DNA of 64,000 bases from Varanus komodoensis (GCF_004798865.1 NW_025336087.1:54936026-55000025), one strand, 5' to 3'. Shown: positions 44,340 through 56,261, counted from the stretch's first letter. Notes: generated by a model not told the origin, from the letters alone. Numbers and translations are program-made.

Positions 44340-47075
44340 CTAAGCCTGTTTAAGGCTGGATGCGGCTTCTGCTGGTGCTGCTTCCAGGTGTTGCGACCGG
44401 ATAACCCTGGTGTGTTGAGCCTCTCTCAACCCGAGGGCTGGATTCAGTTTGAGAGACACTCTCCTCTTGGGGGCAGGGGCTTTTCTGTGTTTGTGTGGAG
44501 GGAGAAGGTGAAAAGGAGTGGGGGTAAAAATGCAGGATGTAACTTTGAGTTCTTACTGCTATGTACAATCCCTTAGGAGGGGCGTTTTAGAATTGGGGAA
44601 AGTGCCTAAGCCAGGAAACAGTGGAGCTATCTGCAGTGAGGGAGAAGGAGGTGACGGGTTTAAGCCAAACACATCATCCTGAACTTTACAGCCCCTGGTA
44701 TGAGAGCTTGTTGTCTGGAAGGTTGCCTGGTACTTCAGGGTGGTGAATGGGTTGCAACAGTGCTGGCTGATTCCCTTGGGGCAGCTCCTCCATTTCTTGA
44801 TTGCAGACAGATGAGTGGATTAGTTAGGACCTTGATGGTAAACAAATAAATAATTTGTTTATTTAAAACTTTTTTATGCCGTCACTACCAAATAGTCTCA
44901 GTAAAACAAAATAATTTTGTAGTGTGGAAGGCCCTGCCAAAGTGGTCTAAACTGCAGCTGGTGGTACCTGATGCACCCCCCCATGTGTTCCCAGAATTAT
45001 TGTTTGAGCGGTGGGATAAGTGACTTGTGCCATTTTGAGGTGGCTTATTTTCACATAGCTGCACTAAGAGTGTTTTCCCCAGAGCTTTTTGTTTCTCTGA
45101 ATTAGTGGTGAGTATGCAGAAATTTCCAGCAGGTCCATACAATTGTAGATGAAGGGGTGTGATTTCATTGACATGATGCAATATGGACCAAGTGCACAAA
45201 GGCTCTTTCTAGCTTGTACAAATAGAGGAAATCTACCCTGTGGCAGTTGTGAATATATTCACTGTTCTGCAAAGCACAGACTAACCTCTTTTTCTTATCT
45301 CAATTGCAACCCCCCTTTAATTTATAAAATAATGATCTTACATTGATGCAGCTTCCACTGCTGCAGCACGTTGGCACTCAGGGGCCTTCCAGACTGCCTG
45401 CCAGTTGCCTGAATGGAGTAACTGAATGAATATGACTTGTTTTCCTTCTCAGACTGCTGGAACAAAGGAGAGCCGGTGTGTGTGCTAATCAGGCACAGTT
45501 GGGTGTTCCTAGCCAGTCGGGGGACTGCCAGGTCTTTTTGGGGGTACAGTTTGGGTTAGGTACTCTGCTCCCAGCTCGTGGTGGAAAGACGCAGTATGAA
45601 GTGAGTGGCTCCTTCCAGCAAGGTGCAGTGTTTATCTTCCCGTGGGTTTTGGTAAGGTAAGAAAGCTATGAGAGAACGGGCTTCCGAAGGCCTTGAGCTC
45701 CCACAGGCCTTCCCAGACTTGGGTCTGCTTTGACACAAATGGTCTGGAGGGGTTATACTGCAGTCAGAAGTCTTCCACATAGTTTTTGGTGGTGCTTGGC
45801 TATGCCCAGAAGGTTATCCCAGACTATGAAAAGGTGACCCAGGAGCTGCAACATGGTTCATGCCTTTGGGTGATCAGGCAATTCTCCATCAGGAGATTTC
45901 CTAGATCCAAAGGAGCTTCATAGAAAGAATGCCATAAGTTTGGGGTAAGAATTGTTCTTTGCAGATCTGCAGCTGTGCTTTCTGGAAGTATTATATAGCA
46001 GGTGGGGGCTGAGGGGTTAAGCAGTGGGCTACCCTCCTTGTGACAGGTGACTGAAGGTGTGATTTGGCTGGGCTTGGGGTTGGTGAGCATCCATGGGGAC
46101 CCTAACAGAGACTGGTCATTCCGGTGACTTCACACTTGGGGCTTTGGAAATTGGGACACTTTTGAGGCTGACTGATCTCACACAGAGTTTTGCAGCTCTG
46201 GGAAGAGAGGCCATGGAAGACTTCCCCATACCATGATGGTATTGACCTGTAGGTGAGTGGTCAATACTGGAAGAGTTGGCCATTTCACCTTACAGCATGG
46301 CAGCTGTACGAGTGGAGCCTGTACCTTCCCCAAGCTCTGCAGATCTGTTTTAAATAAATGTGCCCCACATATGCCAGCATCTGCTGTGTCTGTCTCTTTA
46401 TTCCTTCCTCCTTTCACTCACACATGGCCAAGGCCATAGGAGGGCTCAGTAGTGCCTGGAATGCAAAAGGCCCTTAGATGTTGCAAACTGCTTCCAAGGA
46501 AAGGAGCGTTCACACGCCCCTTCAAGGCTGGAGAGTTCAGGTCCAAAGGGTACAGAGTTCTCACCTGGGTATTGTCAGGAGATGTCACTGCATGAGTCAT
46601 TTGTTCGATCTAGTTGGGATAAAAGCTGGGCACTCGGACAGCTTGGAGTTCCTCTCCCAAGAGAGGTTTCCTCTTGCGCTCCGCTGAAGGATGCTGTGCT
46701 TTTCTACAAAGGAGAAGGCTATGTTGGGTACTGTATACCGTGTTAGTGTTAGGAACAGCATTTCTTTGTTATTTTGGGTCCAAGGTGCCAATTGACCTTA
46801 GGGGTCTTGGGGGGCTGAGACAGTGTGAATCTAGTGAAAGTGCCGCTCTCCAATTCCCTTTCTCTACCCTCCTTAAGACACCCCCACCCCTGTTGTGTTA
46901 ATCCTGACTGTCAGTGCACAAATTTTCCCCAACACTTGGGTTGTTGTGTGCTGAATGCAGCATCTGGCCCCTGGATTCAGGAACCAGGGAAGCAAGATGG
47001 GAAGCTGTGCCCTGCCAGCCATGGAGAGGTGGGAACTCCGGGGTGGCCGACTGTGACAGGGACATCCAGGTAAGC
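44340..47075. other. GC-richer unassigned block, possible repeat
   Basis: The block is GC-richer than its flanks and lacks recognised genes. It shows AAATAAATGTGCCCCACA at about 46351, GGGATAAAAGCTGGG at about 46617, and CCGACTGTGACAGGGACATC near its end. Many short frames occur on both strands without known homology. It could be an unknown or very worn mobile element, but matching ends are not seen. A short L2 tail sits inside (44850-44915). Confidence 0.25.
44850..44915 (-). mobile_element. L2-type LINE 3' tail, very short
   Basis: Reverse complement has TACTGAGACTATTTGGTAG, TGACGGCATAAAAAAGTTTT and AAATAAACAAATT. This parallels the terminal GGCATAGAAATGTTTTAAAT / AAATAAATTT of the L2 at 23903-25677. 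Confidence 0.5.
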
Positions 47076-47559
47076 ACGTAGAGGATTGCTCCAGTGATTA
47101 ATTTAGGTCAGTAGCATGCCCATTTATATTTTTAATAAAATGGGGGACAGCATTGCATAACTTAGTGTTGCATACATTCAGCTGGAATTAATGATAGCAT
47201 ATTAGGAGTGAGGTTTTGTACACATACAGGGCTAATGTTAATAAATGTACTGGAAATTCATAACAACATTGCCTTTACTGGCTGAGTCAGGAGACATATG
47301 ATTAAGACCAAGAATGAAAATGTTGGCTTGCCTTTGATAGCTATCAGTTTCTTTTAAACATGTGAAGTATGGAAACTGCGTAGATGCTGAAGATGATGTT
47401 AGTACAAATGAGTCACACTTGTGTTAGTGTGTGGTGTTCAAGGACTAAAAAAATCAATTTTGCTGTTGTTGCTATTTCCTTTTTAACAAGTGTTAATGAG
47501 GCTGTGATAAAGCAATGGTGTGTTTCTAGGGGCTTGTCACCCAACTGAGGAAATGATGC

Positions 47560-47655
47560 AGCCTGATCTTAGGCCTGTTTATTCAGAAGAAAACCCCATT
47601 CATGTTTTCAATGTGGGATGCTCCTAGGAAGCTTATGCTTAGGACTGCAGCTTTA
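47560..47655 (+). mobile_element. Short MITE, AATCCTA family, both ends kept
   Basis: Starts GCAGCCTGATCTTAGGCCTG and ends CTTAGGACTGCAGCTTT, so the ends are inverted (GCAGCCTGATCTTAGG against GCAGTCCTAAG on the complement). The middle TTTATTCAGAAGAAAACCCC and TCCTAGGAAGCTTATGC follows the family order. Confidence 0.5.
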
Positions 47656-48839
47656 TTAAATAACCCATGTGAGCTTCGTCAATTAATCTATTAGATCTGC
47701 ATAAATTTGCATGTGAAATGAAACTCTGTTCCCTCCTTTTTTAGATATCAAGGTAGGGCATCATTTCAGGGAAAAACAAACACTCCTTTGAGAAGGAAGG
47801 GGAATTTTTACACTGTCATGTGCATTCCCGTACAACCAATGGGGTAGGATTTAGCATTGTCCTAGTGTTAGGACTAATGACACTGTGTGATTGAAAGACA
47901 ACACTTCTATAATGTAACTATGTAGTGCAACAGGAGGGGAAAAGAGGCAATTTGCTGCTGAAATGAGTAGCGCTGTGGAATTTTGACAGGAAGTCACTGA
48001 GTTTCCCGTTGAGTCAGCTGTGTCATGCCAGTCTTGCTTTATGCTAGTGCAATATCAGTGGTGTCAGTGCCGGTGCAACACTGGGTGTGACCCTTTCTTG
48101 CTGATGATGGTATCGCAGTCTTTGAAAGTTATTTTGACTGTGAAAAAATTGAAATAAATCTGCTGTCTGCTATGTAAGAACTCATTAACTTTCTCATTGA
48201 TGAATAGGCTCATTTTGGCAGCCTTAAGTATTTCTGATTTAGAGGACAAGAGTTTAGACCTCATTTAGATGTAGTTGCAGTTGTTAATAACTGTGAATAT
48301 GAAAAGGAACATCCCTATTCAAAGGCAGTATGCCTCTGACCACCTTCTGCAGATTAACAGGGAATGATCGCTGCCATTGCTTGAACATGTGCAGAAAGTT
48401 TTGGAAAGTTCTGGTGGAAACAGAATACTGGGTTCGATTGAGCTTTGTCTGCTCCAGGAGTTCAAAATGAATAAAATGCCAAAGCTATGTGTACATAATC
48501 CTCCATAATCCGACAGGAGTATGGGTGGCTGAAGGAAAGCAGGTAGTTTGTTGCTTACTTCCTTTCAGTTGAGGAAATGGATTTGGGACGAAGAAAGGAA
48601 AACTGCGTCCTGCTCTGCATTTTGGATGCCCAAATCTATCGTGCAGGTGCTGAATCCAGGGGCTTCTAAGAGCTATGGGGCCATTTCTCAGGAGTTTCTC
48701 TTATGCTGCACCTGACCCCTTTGCCTGCCAAATCCCAAGGTCCTGTAGGTGAAGACATGCTGAGAAGATCCAGTCCATTCTTAGCAAGGCTCCTGGGATG
48801 CATCACTATCCTTCCAAAAATCTCTTTACTTTAAGAATG
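47656..48839. other. Unassigned non-coding DNA
   Basis: No gene. GGGTTCGATTGAG at about 48430 looks like a tRNA B box but no tRNA fold surrounds it. Confidence 0.4.
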
Positions 48840-49258
48840 CGGAATGCCTGGAACACAGGAGAGATACTATGACCATGTTGCAGGCTTTTGCCTGACTGCC
48901 CAAAGAAGGCCCAAAGGGAGGCAACAAGCAGAAGATCTTGTCAGTGGTGGCCCCTCCGTCATGAAATGATCTCCCCATTGAGACCTGCCTGGCACCAACA
49001 TTGTTATCTTTCTGGCACCTGCAAACTGGTTGTTTAATGGCATATAAAGGAAATACAAGTTATTTTAGCAGGCGTAGTTTCTACTGAAAATTTTTAACTT
49101 GTTTAAACTGTTTTACATTCTGTATATTGGAATTTTATGCTGTATGTTATTCTATTTTTCTTTCTATGGTTATCTGTTTTTATTATTGTACTTGTATTAA
49201 TGAATTTTTGTGAACCACCCAGAGAAACTCTGCTATTGGGCAGTATAGAAATGATAAC
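48840..49258 (+). mobile_element. L2-clade LINE 3' end fragment
   Basis: Encodes SVVAPPS, NDLPIETCLAPTLLSFW in broken frame (L2 C-terminus VAPHLWNALPREVRLAPSLF), then a long T-rich untranslated part ending GTGAACCACCCAGAGAAACT, GGGCAGTATAGAAATGATAA. It is 5'-truncated. Confidence 0.65.
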
Positions 49259-50219
49259 AACACCCCATGTTTTCTTTGCCTTTTCTCTGCCCACAGCAAA
49301 TTCCTTGCAGGTTCCTAAATATTCTTATTTATTCACTTCATGAGTAAGTTGCGGACAAGACAGCTGAAGCTGAAACTCAGTGGACAAAGAGTGGGTTATA
49401 TACAACTATGTACTTCTGGTTGTAGCCACTCCACTTTTCAATGGAGGAAAGGGGTTAAGGAAAGCCCCAGTTTGGGGAAATGGGAGCTTATCATAAGTTG
49501 AACGGCTGCAGAAAATGTTCCCTATGACAGAATTATTTAAGTAGTCTTACCAGTTAACAAATCCACAATATTATTTCCAATAAGACTCAAATCTATCCTG
49601 CAGTGATGGCCAGGGAACAGTGGAATACACAGGGCTTGCCCCTGTGCACAGGTAAGCCGGGGCAAAGCCCAGTTTCCCAGTGGGGTGAGGCATTAGTGAT
49701 CCATGGCTTCTAATGTCTGAGAGGCATGCTGTAGATAAATAAGTAAATGATTATTGAAGTGGGGGTGAGGGAATACAGGGGAAGAAATGCAATTTTTCAT
49801 GCAGGCAGGGGCTTGCTTCACAGTAGCAAATTTCAATTATAAGCTCTATAAGATTTCCAATGGGGACCTGACTTGTGGATTATCTACACAAATCCAGATG
49901 CGACACCTTTCAGACACACAGGGGCGATACACATTATCTTCCCAGCTGCCACTTGCCACGTTGCATCAGAGTACAGTAATGGGAAGTCCTTGTTTCTCTG
50001 GGAAACTTGCAGCGATCCAGGGGAGACAGTGCTTTATCTGGTAAGGTCAAAGGGGCACCTGCCATGGCGCTCTGGTCTGATGAAGGGCTCAGTGTTATGA
50101 TGGGGGCACTCATGATCGATCTTCGTGGAAACTGCTGCAAAAGCAGAAGCCGCCTGGCTTGGCTAGGTTCTGCCTGATTTGGGTGTGCCTTTCCTTTCCT
50201 GTGGCTACGAAAGAAGGCA
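49259..50219. other. Unassigned non-coding DNA
   Basis: No gene. A hairpin at 49632-49670 is listed separately. Confidence 0.4.
49632..49670. repeat. Hairpin with inner palindrome
   Basis: GGGCTTGCCCC (49632-49642) pairs with GGGGCAAAGCCC (49659-49670) with one bulged base. Between them lies the perfect 12-bp palindrome CCTGTGCACAGG (49641-49652), overlapping the left arm by two bases, so two alternative folds are possible. Confidence 0.7.
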
Positions 50220-50480
50220 GCCGGCATTGTGCGTTTTCTTTAACAGACAGTTCAAGGAAAACATCTGGAGAAATGGCAGACAAATTGTAGGACTCATAGC
50301 TTAACTTTTAAATGTGGCTATTTGCAAATTAAAATGTATTGCTCGCCCACGACCACCTGTAGATGAATAATTACGCTGGAAGTAGATGTGGAAGCTGAAG
50401 ACAAAATTAGCCTTTGTTTTAATTCAGATTATCAGAAGATGAGATTGAATTTTGTTGAATTCCTTTTTTCCTTTCAATTT
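50220..50480. promoter_or_regulatory. Candidate conserved non-coding element
   Basis: Repeat-free stretch with the 10-bp palindrome ATTTGCAAAT (50320-50329, POU-type octamer-like), followed by TAAAATG, GATGAATAATTACG and GCCTTTGTTTTAATTCAGAT (SOX/TCF-like and homeodomain-like). Enhancer-type texture; conservation is not testable here. Confidence 0.22.
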
Positions 50481-50919
50481 ATTTCACAAAAGATTTAACT
50501 CTCTCACAGACCTCAGCTCTTATATACACTGCTTGTGGAGACATAATTCACTCAATTTCATTTTTATTTAGTTTATTTTATAAAGGACCTTATCATTACC
50601 TTGCCAGTGTTATCACTGCAGTTGAAGTTGTGCTTTCCAGCCATCTCCAGCTTGAGAGGGGTTTTCATGGTGTCTGAAATGGATTATATTTCATCGTGCC
50701 TTAAAGATTCATGCATTTTTAGGTCCCGAATGCCTTCTAGACTTTTCAGAAGTTGAAGGTCATGCTAGCTGTTGTCACTGAAGAGTTGATTACTTTCATG
50801 TTTGGCTAGTGGGACTCTCTGTTTGCCTAAGAGACAATCAAAATGGCACAGTGCATCTTCAACTTTCTCATTCTTCCCCAATGGATACTCTTAAGAACAC
50901 GGGGAATTGTCTTTCTCTG

Positions 50920-51103
50920 CATCCGACCAGTGGCCAAGCTAGCTTAGGATTGTCTGTACTGACTCTCTGTGGCTCTCCAGGGGGCTCAGATGCGGGTCTT
51001 TCCCAGCACTACCTGGAGATGCCAGGGTTCTTTAGTGAACCTGGTACTTTTTCCCGGCAAAGCACGCCCTTTGCCGCTAAGCCATGGCACCTCCTGCGTG
51101 ATC
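50920..51103 (-). mobile_element. tRNA-derived SINE, A box intact
   Basis: On the minus strand it begins GGAGGTGCCATGGCTTAGCG. TGGCTTAGCGG (51074-51084) fits the Pol III A box TRGCNNAGYGG exactly. The B-box region has AGGTTCACTAAAGAACCC, with an inserted stretch against GGTTCAATCCC. Then GGCATCTCCAGGTAGTGCTG, GGAAAGACCCGCATCTGAGC and CCTGGAGAGCCACAG, the body of this SINE, and a tail with CTAGCTTGGCCACTGGTC, like the CR1-type tail GAGCTAGATGGACCAATGGTC. Same family as 22790-22968. Confidence 0.7.
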
Positions 51104-52489
51104 ACTGGCCTAACCTTTCTGTAAAAACTTCTCAGTGATATTTCCCTGGGCAGCTTTAACTAGTATTACTAGTTAGAGTGGGTGTTCTGAACCTGAAAAT
51201 GGCAAAAGCATGAAGAGACGGAGTGCTCCACCATCTAATCTCTCTCCGTTGTGTTTGTCAGCCTCGACACATTCATTTGAAGAGGAGAGCCTCTTCTGTC
51301 CATGGAGGCTGTCCATGAAAGGAAGAATGCTTAAAAATTACATACATTTCCATATTCAGGGCAGAAAAGAGCATGGTGTTTGCTTTGCCTTCTGTAATGT
51401 GAATGTGGGAGAAACCCAAATTGGCAGATTAATTCATCCAAGCTCTTAAAAGGCTGTGTATTCAACTGCGTGGCTACTTAATTCATGTTGCCACCTCTTT
51501 ATTTTTTTCCTGACAGGACCGTCATCTTGAACAGCTTAAGGTGGTGCATCATGGTGATCTTCACACAGTAAACAGAGCTATGCACTGGATTTAACTGGAG
51601 CAAATGGATGACAACTCATACATACATACATATATACAATTGTGATTCTTCACATTTAGGAGAAGGAAAAAAAAAGCCTTAAGGATTTGAATAATGGGAG
51701 GGGGGAAGGGGAACGATAGGTTTGTCTGTCCTTGCAAGAGTGGGATGGAATTGGAAGGGCAATCTTCACTAAAGAAATGATGGACTCATTCTTGTGTGAC
51801 CACGGACAAATGTGGGTGTCAGATGGAGTTTTGAGTACTTCGAAAGAATGTTTGACATTTCAGGGCTCTCCATGGCCAACAGGTAGGTGGCAACAATGTG
51901 GGCTTGACCAAATGTTGGAAGAAGAGAGAGTAATCATTTATTTGAAATGGTCCTATACTAGTGAGGGATACTCCCTTGTCCTTTTGAATACAGGTTTCAT
52001 TAGGAACTCAAGTGTTTTCTAGAACCACATGAGTTCCCCTTGCAAGGCAAAATGTAGACTTTTGAGCCAAGACGGTTGTGCAGGGGCACTCAAAGTGGCA
52101 GCAAAATGGTATTGGGAATACTAAGTATCTTGCATGGATATGTGCAATTCACTTTCTATTGCTCTAATTAGTTTATAGTCCTTCAAACCACAGTTCAAAG
52201 CTTCTTTGCATATCCATCTCCTATAAAGAGCCATGCCAACTTCTGTTCTTTTCGTTTTATATGACCCCCCCCCCCACAAATTAAAATAGAATTCCTTGGG
52301 CCTGTTGTATAATCTAGAACTTTTTTCATTCCACTTCCTCCAGCTACTCTGATCTGTTGGTCGATTACACATTGGGAAAAAAAATAGAAGTTATATGCCC
52401 CACAAAAAAAAAAAAAAAAGAAAGAAAGAAAAGGTTCAAAAGAGGGCAACATTTGCATAAATGTGCCTGCCTGCCCCTTGAGATCTGAG
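51104..52489. other. Unassigned non-coding DNA
   Basis: No gene supported. Contains a C13 run near 52265-52277 and an A17 run with (GAAA)n at about 52403-52433. Confidence 0.4.
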
Positions 52490-52850
52490 GCAGAGGTCCT
52501 TTTCCGGGAACCTTCTTTAAGGAAATTAGGAGGGTAGCTACCTGGAGAAGGGCCTTTTCAGCAGTGGCACCTTGACTGTGGAACATGCTCCCCAGGGAGA
52601 TCTGCCTGGTGCCATTGCTTTATTCTTTTCAGTGTCAGGCGAGACCTTTTTATTTTCCCAATATTTTAACAGTTAATTGGTTTTATCCTTGTTTTTATCA
52701 TCATTTATCGGATGCAGTGTGTTGTCTGTTGTTTGTTGTATATGGTTGCTTTGTTATATTTTGTTTTTGTTTTGTAAGCTGTCCAGAGACTTTTAGTATT
52801 GGGACAGCATATAAACCCTTTAAATAAATAAATAAAATAAAATAAATTCA
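52490..52850 (+). mobile_element. L2-clade LINE 3' end fragment
   Basis: Has AGAAGGGCCTTTTCAGCAGT, GGCACCTTGACTGTGGAACA (RAFSAVAP-LWN box) and GGCGAGACCTTTTTATTTTC, then the untranslated part ending GTAAGCTGTCCAGAGACTTT, GGGACAGCATATAAACCC and a TAAATAAATAAAATAAAAT tail. The tail is longer and cleaner than in the other fragments, so this copy is among the younger ones. Confidence 0.75.
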
Positions 52851-53394
52851 ATACAATTGAACAATAATTAGTAGAACCTAAATTTCACACAAGGGAAGCT
52901 AATTCTCCAGCCAAAGCACGCCTGGTGCTTTCTTCCATTAGTCTGCTGCCAGCCACAAATTCAGTACCTTTGCATCCACAAATCAGTTCCACCTTGTTCT
53001 ATCTGGCAGCCTCATCTAACTCCCACCCGCTCATTGTTGCTCCCCAGCAAATGGTACCATTTGGTAAATATCCTCTTTCTCCTGTAAAGCTATCACATTT
53101 GATAAATATCCTCTTTCCCCTGTAAAGCTATCTGCTAAGACTAATGTATCCAACATGGAACTGCTAATGCATCGGGCTGCAGCTGCAGCCACTATTCCTG
53201 CTGCCCAGGACTTCCTGAGAAGGCACAGAAGGAATGCAGCATCGCCTAATACGAGACTTTGTTTCCTGTCTCTGTGCTTTTAAGCAGGGTGTCCTTAAAG
53301 AAAAATCCTTGCCTGTTTCCACAAATAGCCATTCGGCAGTGCTGTTTTGTGAGGTGGATATGCAGAAGGTTATTTTGAAAAGCTACGATCTGCA
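52851..53394. other. Unassigned non-coding DNA
   Basis: A partial direct repeat TGATAAATATCCTCTTTC / TGGTAAATATCCTCTTTC, each followed by CCTGTAAAGCTATC, occurs at about 53062-53131 (spacing near 38 bp). No gene. Confidence 0.5.
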
Positions 53395-53466
53395 AGGAGA
53401 AGAGAAGTAGAGCTGGGAGGGGCTGTGAGACCATCAAGTCCAACCACCTGCTCTGCCTCCACATGT
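53395..53466 (-). mobile_element. CR1 LINE 3' end fragment
   Basis: Plus strand reads AGAGCTGGGAGGGGCTGTGA, GACCATCAAGTCCAACCACC and TGCTCTGCC. Its complement is the CR1 end GGTTGGACTTGATG...CCTTCCAACTCT. A different subfamily from the copies at 20.9 and 55.0 kb. Confidence 0.7.
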
Positions 53467-54969
53467 GGTCACCTATCTGGTTTCAGGCCCGCACCCTCCC
53501 AGCTTAGCAAAGGTGACTCGACATGCTGGCTCAGTGGATAGCTATGTAGTAGTTGCATAAACTATAGCTGAAATGGTTGCCACCCAGTTGTGCCAATGGA
53601 ACTTTGACTGGATTCTCCTATTTTGCACACTTCAGAACTTGGGTTCTGCTAACATGGTGTCATTTGCAGTAGCAGAATGGCAGAGTTGAATACAACTCAT
53701 TGTGTTTTGTCATTTCAGTAATACCTGTGTCTACATATCTGAGGCCTCATGTTAATACCCTTATTTTATAACACTGAAAGAATGGAAGCACTGATTTGGA
53801 AATGGGAAATGTAAAATGAAAGAAGGAAGTCAACCCAGTTCAAACTTGACCTCCTCCTATTGGTTTTATGCATTATTAGTCTCTAAAATATTTCTTCTGT
53901 TCAGCTTGAATCTGGAACCACTGGAGCTTATGGTCCTGTTCCTTCCTTTGGTCAAAATTTATTCTGTCAGCCATGTGTAATTTTGATGAGCTATGGAATA
54001 ATTTTTCAGAAACTGAGGATAGTTCCTAATTTCTAATAAGGTGCAGCTATAGTGGGAAAACGTGTCTCATGGTGCCTCATGTTCACAATAAATTGGACAC
54101 CATCTCGGTATATATATTTTACTTGGGAGAAAAGCCACGAACTGAATTTCTCTTTCCTTCTGGATCAGGCTGCTTTGCATTACCATTGTAGAGTTGAGAG
54201 TTACCCCCTGGTGCTAAAACCATTTTCTACAGATGGTCTTTTTGAACTGTTAATCTGGTTTCCTATATCTTTACTCAGTATCTTAATTGCTCACACTCCC
54301 AATAAAATAAAATTTAATTATGCTTAAAAGAGATTGGGATATTTTTAATTTAGTGCCATGAAAAATAAATGTGCAAATATTGCAGTGGCATTGCAATAAT
54401 TAAAGCTGATGATCTCAGAGGCTCCAGGAGAGATACTCTAGGAAAATCCAGTTCATCTGATCATGGGAACATGGATCAATGCAACCAAGCTCCATTACAC
54501 CCCCTGCCCCAAACTTGCTTCAACCAAGATCAGAATAATCTGACACTGGGGAAGCCATTGATTAAGCAGTAAGGTGTTGTTTTTTTAAGTTTATACCACT
54601 CACTTTCTTAAGCACCCACATTCCAATTAAGATCTGGCTTCTTAGATGATACAGAAGCAAAAAAAAAAAAAAAAAAAAGGGGGGGGGGACAAACAATTTC
54701 TAGATTCCTAATACCGTAGCTATTGTTAAAGTTCTTACCTAGCCTGGATTTCGCACAAGTGTGAGTCACCTTTTTCTACCACAGAGTTACAAAATGAAGC
54801 CCACACTGGATTACTTCTCTGAGTGCTACACTTTCTTATTGCAGCTAGGTCTAGAGCTTCGGTGGTAGTTCAGAGAGAACAGCTGGCCCCTTTAAGACCC
54901 TTCTTCTGCAGCTCGGAGTGCCTGTCCTGCTAAGGGAGAGGCAACAGGCATTGCTGTGCTTTCTGCCAT
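53467..54969. other. Unassigned non-coding DNA
   Basis: No gene. An A20-G10 run is listed separately. Around 54280-54420 AT-rich DNA with GCAATAATTAAAGCTGATGA could be regulatory, without proof. Confidence 0.35.
54659..54688 (+). repeat. A20-G10 homopolymer junction
   Basis: Twenty A directly followed by ten G, then ACAAAC. The tract may descend from a retrotransposed poly(A) tail, but no element body is recognised upstream. Confidence 0.9.
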
Positions 54970-55140
54970 TTCAAGAAACATAGACACAGAGCGAGTCAGA
55001 AGGGGTCTCCTGGGCCATCTAGTCTGACCCCTGGCTCCAGCCAGCTCTGCTCACAACATGCCGCCCATGACAAGAGTTGGACAGAGGCTCAGTGATTAGC
55101 AAGGGCAACTCTCGCATGCAGGGGCAAACCTGCTTGTGTT
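54970..55140 (-). mobile_element. CR1 LINE 3' end
   Basis: Plus strand: AAACATAGACACAGAGCGAG, TCAGAAGGGGTCTCCTGGGC, CATCTAGTCTGACCCCTGGC. This is the reverse complement of the CR1 end seen at 20900-21015 (GGGGTCAGACTAGATGG, ACCCCTTCTGACTC, CTATGTTTCT). The body continues to about 55140, where GGCAAACCTGCTTGTG closes it. Confidence 0.75.
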
Positions 55141-56261
55141 AAAGTGTGCGATTTATTCTAGAAATATGGATGCACAGAAGAAGAGAAGCATAAAAACAGA
55201 GGCAGACCCCCTCAAAATGCACCCAGTTTTTGTCCTCCTTGTCCCAGGACATTTGGGTGATCGGGGGAGGGGGGTTAAACTTTTAAGCACATTTTCCTGT
55301 CTCCCCCTGTCTTTTTTTCCCCTGGACCACGATGCACCTATTTTATTCTTGTTGTAGTCCATTGAAAATTACGTTTATGAAGAATTAAATTTCTTTCGAA
55401 GCACAGTGATCCTGTAAATACCTGTAATGGCTCCACTGTTCTGTTCAGTGATGCTTTGCCTTTATGTCAGTCATCTTTATTCCCTTTTTGCAAAACAGCA
55501 TGCAAATGTCATAATATTGACACAGTGAATATCACCATCATGCACGATAAATTAGGAAGAATTAGGGAGAATCCCTTAATCTTTCTGTCTCTATATATAT
55601 ATTCATATAAATTATTTTGCTTAAACAACTATGGTGGTGAGGGTATTAAAGCCTACATTTATCCCCACTGTGTGTGACATTTACCTTAAGAAAGGATACC
55701 CTGAAGTCTTCACACACTTAACATTGGTAGTTCTTAAGTAAACAGTCAGCTATATTTATTGTGGCTATATTATTTCTGTTGCTTAAGCAGTTAGAGTCCA
55801 TATTTACCTAGGGCAACTGTGTGGAGTCAACATGCTACGGATGCATGCTGCTGCTTCAGGAACAGCTAACCACAAAATGGGGACTCAGAGGTTCGCTGCT
55901 GCTGTCCTCCGTGTGCATCCCTTTTGCGTCTCTCTCCATGTCATCTTAGCTTCTGCTTCGCAGTACATTATTCCCTTACCTTGTATTTTTTAGCGAGAAA
56001 AATTAGATGAAGAAACGGGGTTGGCCAAGCCTGGGAAGCCTTTTATAGATGAGAAAAGCTACGCTGAAGACCTGTGATTCCTGCAGCAAACACACAAAGC
56101 ATGAATGACAGATGCATATCCTTAAACCCCGGCACACACTTCTGGGATTGGACTGGAACTCCCACATGCATGCACCCCGGAGCTTAAGAACATGTGTTTC
56201 TCATTCATACTTTACGTATTTACTGTGTAAAGCATCAGTGTAACACTGATGAATTTAGGAC
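55141..56261. other. Unassigned non-coding DNA with a weak exon-like string
   Basis: No gene supported. At 55994-56077, after TTACCTTGTATTTTTTAG, a 27-codon frame reads REKLDEETGLAKPGKPFIDE and KSYAEDL then TGA. The acceptor-like site and charged composition are suggestive, but there is no partner exon and no known homology. Confidence 0.3.

Noticed and set aside
44340-47075. LTR-type element
   Set aside because: Promoter- and polyadenylation-like strings are present, but no paired ends or recognisable coding part; left as unassigned.
48430-48445. tRNA B-box-like GGGTTCGATTGAG
   Set aside because: No A box at the right distance and no cloverleaf.
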